From Ciona intestinalis (Eukaryota > Chordata > Ascidiacea > Phlebobranchia > Cionidae), in assembly GCF_000224145.3 (NCBI RefSeq), contig NC_020178.2:454986-518985 (forward strand): a stretch of 64,000 nt of DNA, given 5' to 3'. The notes under the pieces are model-generated. The model was not told the origin of the DNA. It saw only the letters and a list, made by a program, of their open reading frames with translations, and searched no databases. This document shows positions 59,625 through 64,000 of this stretch, in pieces. Position 1 is the first letter of the stretch. The number at the start of each line of letters is the position of its first letter. The translations under genes were made by a program, and so were the position numbers.

Positions 59625-59785
59625 TTAACATTCGAGTTCGGTCGTCGAAATGTTTTCGTCGAAATCTAGTTCGTCTGAATTCACGTTCGATAAGCGACGT
59701 TTCGTCTGCATGCCAGCTGCTACTAATCGATTAAAACTTGTCGGAAAACGGTTTGGAAACACTGGGAAATTTAGGTCGGGGAACA
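59625..59785 (-). CDS. Possible last coding exon, unknown product
   Basis: After an acceptor-like CATGTGCAG the minus strand encodes 53 residues, beginning FPDLNFPVFPNRFPTSFN and continuing through KRRLSNVNSDELDFDENIS to a TAA. The balanced amino-acid use and higher GC than its surroundings look like real coding sequence. I recognise no family and see no partner exon upstream; the MITE at 59793-59995 starts right behind it. Confidence 0.3.
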
Positions 59786-61439
59786 CTGCACATGTAGTAG
59801 GGTAGGGTAAGACAGGACAACTTTTTATCATCTCATTTGGTAGTAAACAAAGAATATTTATAGAGTTATTTCAAAGAATTTTAAAACCATATCCTCACGA
59901 CTCCAATAAACCGTTGTTAATTGTTTAAAACACGATCAGTATATTTGGATATTACGCGTTAAAGGTGTCCCGCCTTCCCCCACCCTACTATATATGGGCA
60001 GTCATATTTATCAAAAAAGAGAAAATCCGTGTTTTTCACCTAGTTTTAATCATTTGCATTGAGCACATGTTTCGTATGGTAAATCCTACCATACGGGGAT
60101 TAATGGCAAAGTTACGCCCTGTCGTATGCCAGTAAAGTTAGTTCGACATATGCGAAGTACGTTCGTTTATCATATACAAACTTACTGACATGTGGTGCAC
60201 GATAACAGCAGTGTTGCCTGCAACATTTTTTCAGTGTTGCCCGGTATTTTTTGAAAATGAGTAAAATGTTTTTGAAAATGTTTGTTTTGGAGTAATAAAA
60301 ACAACGCGATTCGTAAACATATCGTAAAAGTTTTTGAAAATGTTTTTTTTTGGGGGGGGGTAATTTGCACTGTTTTAAGGGGCTAATTTATAGTTTTATG
60401 TACGATTTGTTCACGAATCGCGATATTGTTAAAAACAAGATTCGAAAATATGGAATATTATATATGCTAACGATATCTACCTTACCCCGCAATACTATAA
60501 CCATTAAAAAAGTGTTTTTTCTAATCCATTAAAAAAAAATTTTTCTGGAAATTTATACTGTACAAAAATGGAGAATTTCGATAACTTAAGTCATATTTTA
60601 ACGGTATCCATCTAAACCCACAGTTTTAAACTCAATGTTGTAACTTTGCGTGAGAGGAATTGGTATGTAAACGCTTTAACGATCACTAACTAACTGGTTC
60701 CTTTAATTTCCCAGCTTTAAGTGACCAGCTTAGATATAATGTAATTATGATAAGAATCATGGCGACTTCAAGCGAAAAATTAACTTAAATCCGACGTTTG
60801 AACGTGTTTTGATCATAATAGGAATTCCGCGCAAGATTTTTTTTCTATTTTTTCGGTAAAAAAGCTATCTTACTCCAAACTACTATTCTATATGTATTAT
60901 TTTTTCTTTTTTATTTTACGTTTGGTAAAAAGAATATAGAGACACCTTTAGCACATAATATACAAATCCTGATCGTGCTTTTAATAATTAACAACAGTCT
61001 ATATGAGTCGTAATAATGCGGTTTTATAATTCTTTGAATGTTCTTTATTTATTAACAAATGGGCCGAGAAAATAAAATCAAAAGGTGTTCCATCTTACCC
61101 CACCCTACTTTATTACATTATGTATGGTACAGCAACAGTAACAGAAAACCGCTCTAAACAGCAACGCTAATCATAAATCTAGTCAAGAATTACGATCATA
61201 TACCAATTTCCACTGGCCCACTTTACGGGTTACTGGATTAGGGCGTACACGGATTAGTTAATCCAATAACGACTGTAGCGCTTAGAAACCAAATCTGAAA
61301 AGTGTCCGTCCCAATTTAGGGTCAAATTAGCCTTGTCCGTTTACGGCAATGCACGATTACCAGTCAACCGTGTAGAACTGTCAATCTATATCTCTTATGC
61401 GTCCAGGTTAGCGCTTGTGTTTAATCTATATCTCTTATG

Positions 61440-61735
61440 CGTCGGTGGTTAGCGCTTGTGTTTAGCCTGAAGTTAGGGTTCAAGGCTCGATGCTGCTACC
61501 ATTGTGGGTGTATGTGTTTTTGGGCAATAAATTAAAGGAAATTGCCCGAATCCAGTGGAAACTAATGGGTTGTCTAAATTGTCAGTCATACATTACACAC
61601 AAACAATAATCACCTACAAAGTTACATACGTAGTAACTGGTAAGCGAACACAAGGTGTATAAAACAGAACACTCGTGTTATAACGATTGTTGTTGCCCGC
61701 CTAGCGAGGATACACAAGTTACATTCATTCATTCG
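61440..61735 (+). mobile_element. SINE copy with short duplication at its 5' side
   Basis: The head GGTGGTTAGCGCTTGTG, B box GGTTCAAGGCTCG, body and 3' module are present. The 5' flank TTTAATCTATATCTCTTATGCGTC-type sequence is repeated at about 61383 and 61420 (ATCTATATCTCTTATGCGTC), a roughly 36-bp step. Confidence 0.75.
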
Positions 61736-63744
61736 TTTATTCGTTTAATTTATTTTTATAATTCTTTCCCAGTATACAATATAATCTATGACAAATCCGT
61801 TTAACCAATTAGTTATAAACAGTGAACTGAAATAACAAGGATTTCTCACAGCGCTTACTAATCCCAACAACTGCTTATTCCGACCTCGATTGGGAACGGA
61901 ATAATTGTATTAATCTGCGGATTACCCATTTAGCCGCATCAATATGTGTGAGTGTGCCACGTATTATTAAAACACATGCATTGAGTAAAACTAATACAGT
62001 TATCGAATGTATAAAAAGGTCTATATAGTAGGTTAGAGTAGGATAGTCTATGTTTTCATCCTATTTTATCGTCACATTTGGTAGTACATAAAGAATATTT
62101 GTATAGAGTTGTATAACCTTATCCTTTACTTTACGACTCTAAAAGAGCGTTGTTAATTGTTAAAAACATTATTGGAAAATATGGGAAATTATGTGCTAAC
62201 GGAACCCATCTTACCCCACAGTACTTTACATTCATATATGGCTCATGGCTGTACTTCAAATAAGCAGGTATTTAAACCCATAAATATACCAATATTCGAA
62301 AAAAAATAAAACGCGAATTTTTTACTCAAAATGAACCTAAATAACTTAACAAATTACCGTAAATATATACTGTATAAACTGTTTCTGCTAGGCAAATTAT
62401 ACTCGCTTTCTGAAACCGCTCTTCTGGCAATAATAAGATACTGATATTTTAAGTCCTATTTATAGGTCGCCTTCGTCCAAGCAAATGACACCCAACAGCA
62501 AAAAACCTGTACCATAAAATTTAAAAACACAAAAAAAGAACAGTTTTTCTCAAACATAGAACGCATATGCCCTATTACTTACTGTACAGCGAAAATTTTA
62601 CGATTAAAAGTGTTTTATTTCGAAACGGACAGCGCAAAACACACACCGACTAATCTATGCCCCCTTAGACCCAATGATATATGACCTTGGGCTCATGGGT
62701 ATTAAGAAGAGCTACAAATATGGCCAAACCCGCCCAACGAAAGTGAAAAGCAACGATAATACGTTATTTGCGAAAGAAATTTGATCTTAAAATTACTGCG
62801 TGCTTCTAAGAGACAAATTCTTCTAGTTTACGTAATTACAGCCGTAATTATAACAGCAAATATTTCAACTGACCACCTAACAAGTTTGTGACAACTTGGA
62901 AAATTTATCCCTTTTCCTGCGTATTAGTAAAAGCCTATATAAGCAGTTTTAATCTACGCAAAGTATGCTGACATATATGGTGGGGGAAATGGGACACCTT
63001 TTCGTTCTATTTTCTCGTCCCATTTGGTAGTAAACATAGAACATTCGAAAAATTATAAATCCGTATACTTACGACTCCCATAAACCGTTGTTAATTGTTT
63101 AATATAAAATATTTGAATATTACGTCCTAAAAATGTCCCATCTTTCCCCACCCTACTATACAAAGCCAAATGTTTATGATATAGCCGTCTGCGGGAACGA
63201 ACAACAACAACACATTGAAAGATTACGTATTAAACGGTAATTACATGCTTTCGAGCGAGATAGGCAGTCATCTAATACAGCAATGCTAAAGCCCTACGAT
63301 TGACTGACGTATTTTAAAAGGGATGACAGCTAGGTCGGTACGGAAACGAGCGATTTAAATTGCTGGTTAAAACGGGATAAAGGATACGAACACAATACGG
63401 TTTATCAAGCATTAAAGACGGTAGAAATTTATCCTTTGTTAAGGTATAGCTGGGAATATCGTTAGTACAATAGTGTTGGCTTAACTTAAAACGCTTGTGA
63501 GGTATTTACGTTTCAGGGCTTTTTTCCAAGCGCGTTTTTGTTAAAAAAGGTCGTAAATTTGAGTGATTTATCTGCCCGCCACACAAGCAGAATTCTAGCG
63601 GCGTAATTATTCATAGATATCCTATAAACCGAGTTCATGGAGATCTTATAATTGAGTTAGCGAAAATCCGAAAGCGGGTTCCGAAAATTTCTGCCTGATT
63701 TATTGCGTAATGAGGTCAAACTGAGACTAAGCGATTGTTGCTTG

Positions 63745-64000
63745 ACGATGGTTTAGCGCGGTCGTTATAGCGGCTGCCTAGAGAAAAGGGGTTAGGGCTT
63801 GATACTACTATTATTGTGGGCGTATGTTTCTTTTAGCAAGACACCTAACGGCAATTTCTCCAACCCAGTGGTCACTAATAAGTTGTCCAAATTATCAGCC
63901 ATACATTAAAACAAAAATGTCAAAATTATATCCTTCATACATCAACACGTTAAGAAAAGATGCAACAAGTATAAAGCTTAAAGTTACATACGTAGTGACC
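63745..64000 (+). mobile_element. SINE copy running off the window end
   Basis: Degenerate head (GGTTTAGCGCGGTCG), body with CCAACCCAGTGGTCACTAATAAG, and the start of the 3' module TTACATACGTAGTGACC at the last bases. Confidence 0.7.

Larger units (their letters stand above)
52901..64000. other. 11-kb region without a recognised gene
   Basis: I translated the longer open frames and found no conserved protein apart from the weak candidate at 59625-59785. It holds MITEs at 52960-53072, 54595-54797, 56375-56575, 57424-57627, 57843-58010, 59220-59415, 59793-59995, 60935-61112, 62028-62230 and 62975-63165, SINEs at 53385-53665, 61440-61735 and 63745-64000, and a GTAGGACCTC-type module at 56020-56105. 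The rest is AT-rich unique sequence. It may be distal NAV regulatory DNA, a long 5' intron, or both. Confidence 0.55.

Overview
The window looks like nuclear DNA of an ascidian tunicate of the Ciona type. The evidence is compact chordate genes with many short introns, AT-rich non-coding DNA, a Gla-domain receptor tyrosine kinase (an arrangement I recall only from ascidians), and hundreds of bp per kb of small interspersed repeats (a tRNA-derived SINE and several MITE families). I identified genes by translating exons on both strands and checking splice phase. For five of the six gene models the exon lengths add up to a whole number of codons. Coordinates are hand-counted, so a one-base error at an exon edge is possible.

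Layout. 1-10933 (+): 3' part of a Crumbs homologue (LamG/EGF ectodomain), with two alternative last exons that each encode a transmembrane helix and an ERLI-ending tail; the first 210 bp hold a duplicated assembly fragment and a 50-N gap. 10934-14546: convergent intergenic DNA with a minisatellite and a hammerhead-ribozyme-like motif. 14547-26687 (-): a complete 16-exon Niban/FAM129 gene. 26688-28438: divergent promoter region. 28439-31083 (+): complete PGAP2. 32313-37656 (+): complete Gla-domain receptor tyrosine kinase. 39767-44576 (+): a NOL8 C-terminal-type gene without an RRM. 46094-52490 (-): a short neuron-navigator (NAV) gene with coiled coil and AAA-type ATPase. 52491-64000: no gene I can recognise apart from one weak coding candidate, but many MITEs and SINEs.

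The genes do not form one pathway. Crumbs sets epithelial polarity; PGAP2 remodels GPI anchors in the Golgi; the Gla kinase is a surface receptor; NOL8 acts in the nucleolus; Niban is a PH-domain stress/signalling protein; NAV acts on the cytoskeleton. What links the region is the mobile DNA: MITE ends sit at or next to exon boundaries (one appears to supply the Niban last-intron acceptor), a SINE module seems to have given rise to the 70-bp minisatellites, and small tandem duplications touch a start codon, a stop codon and a splice donor.
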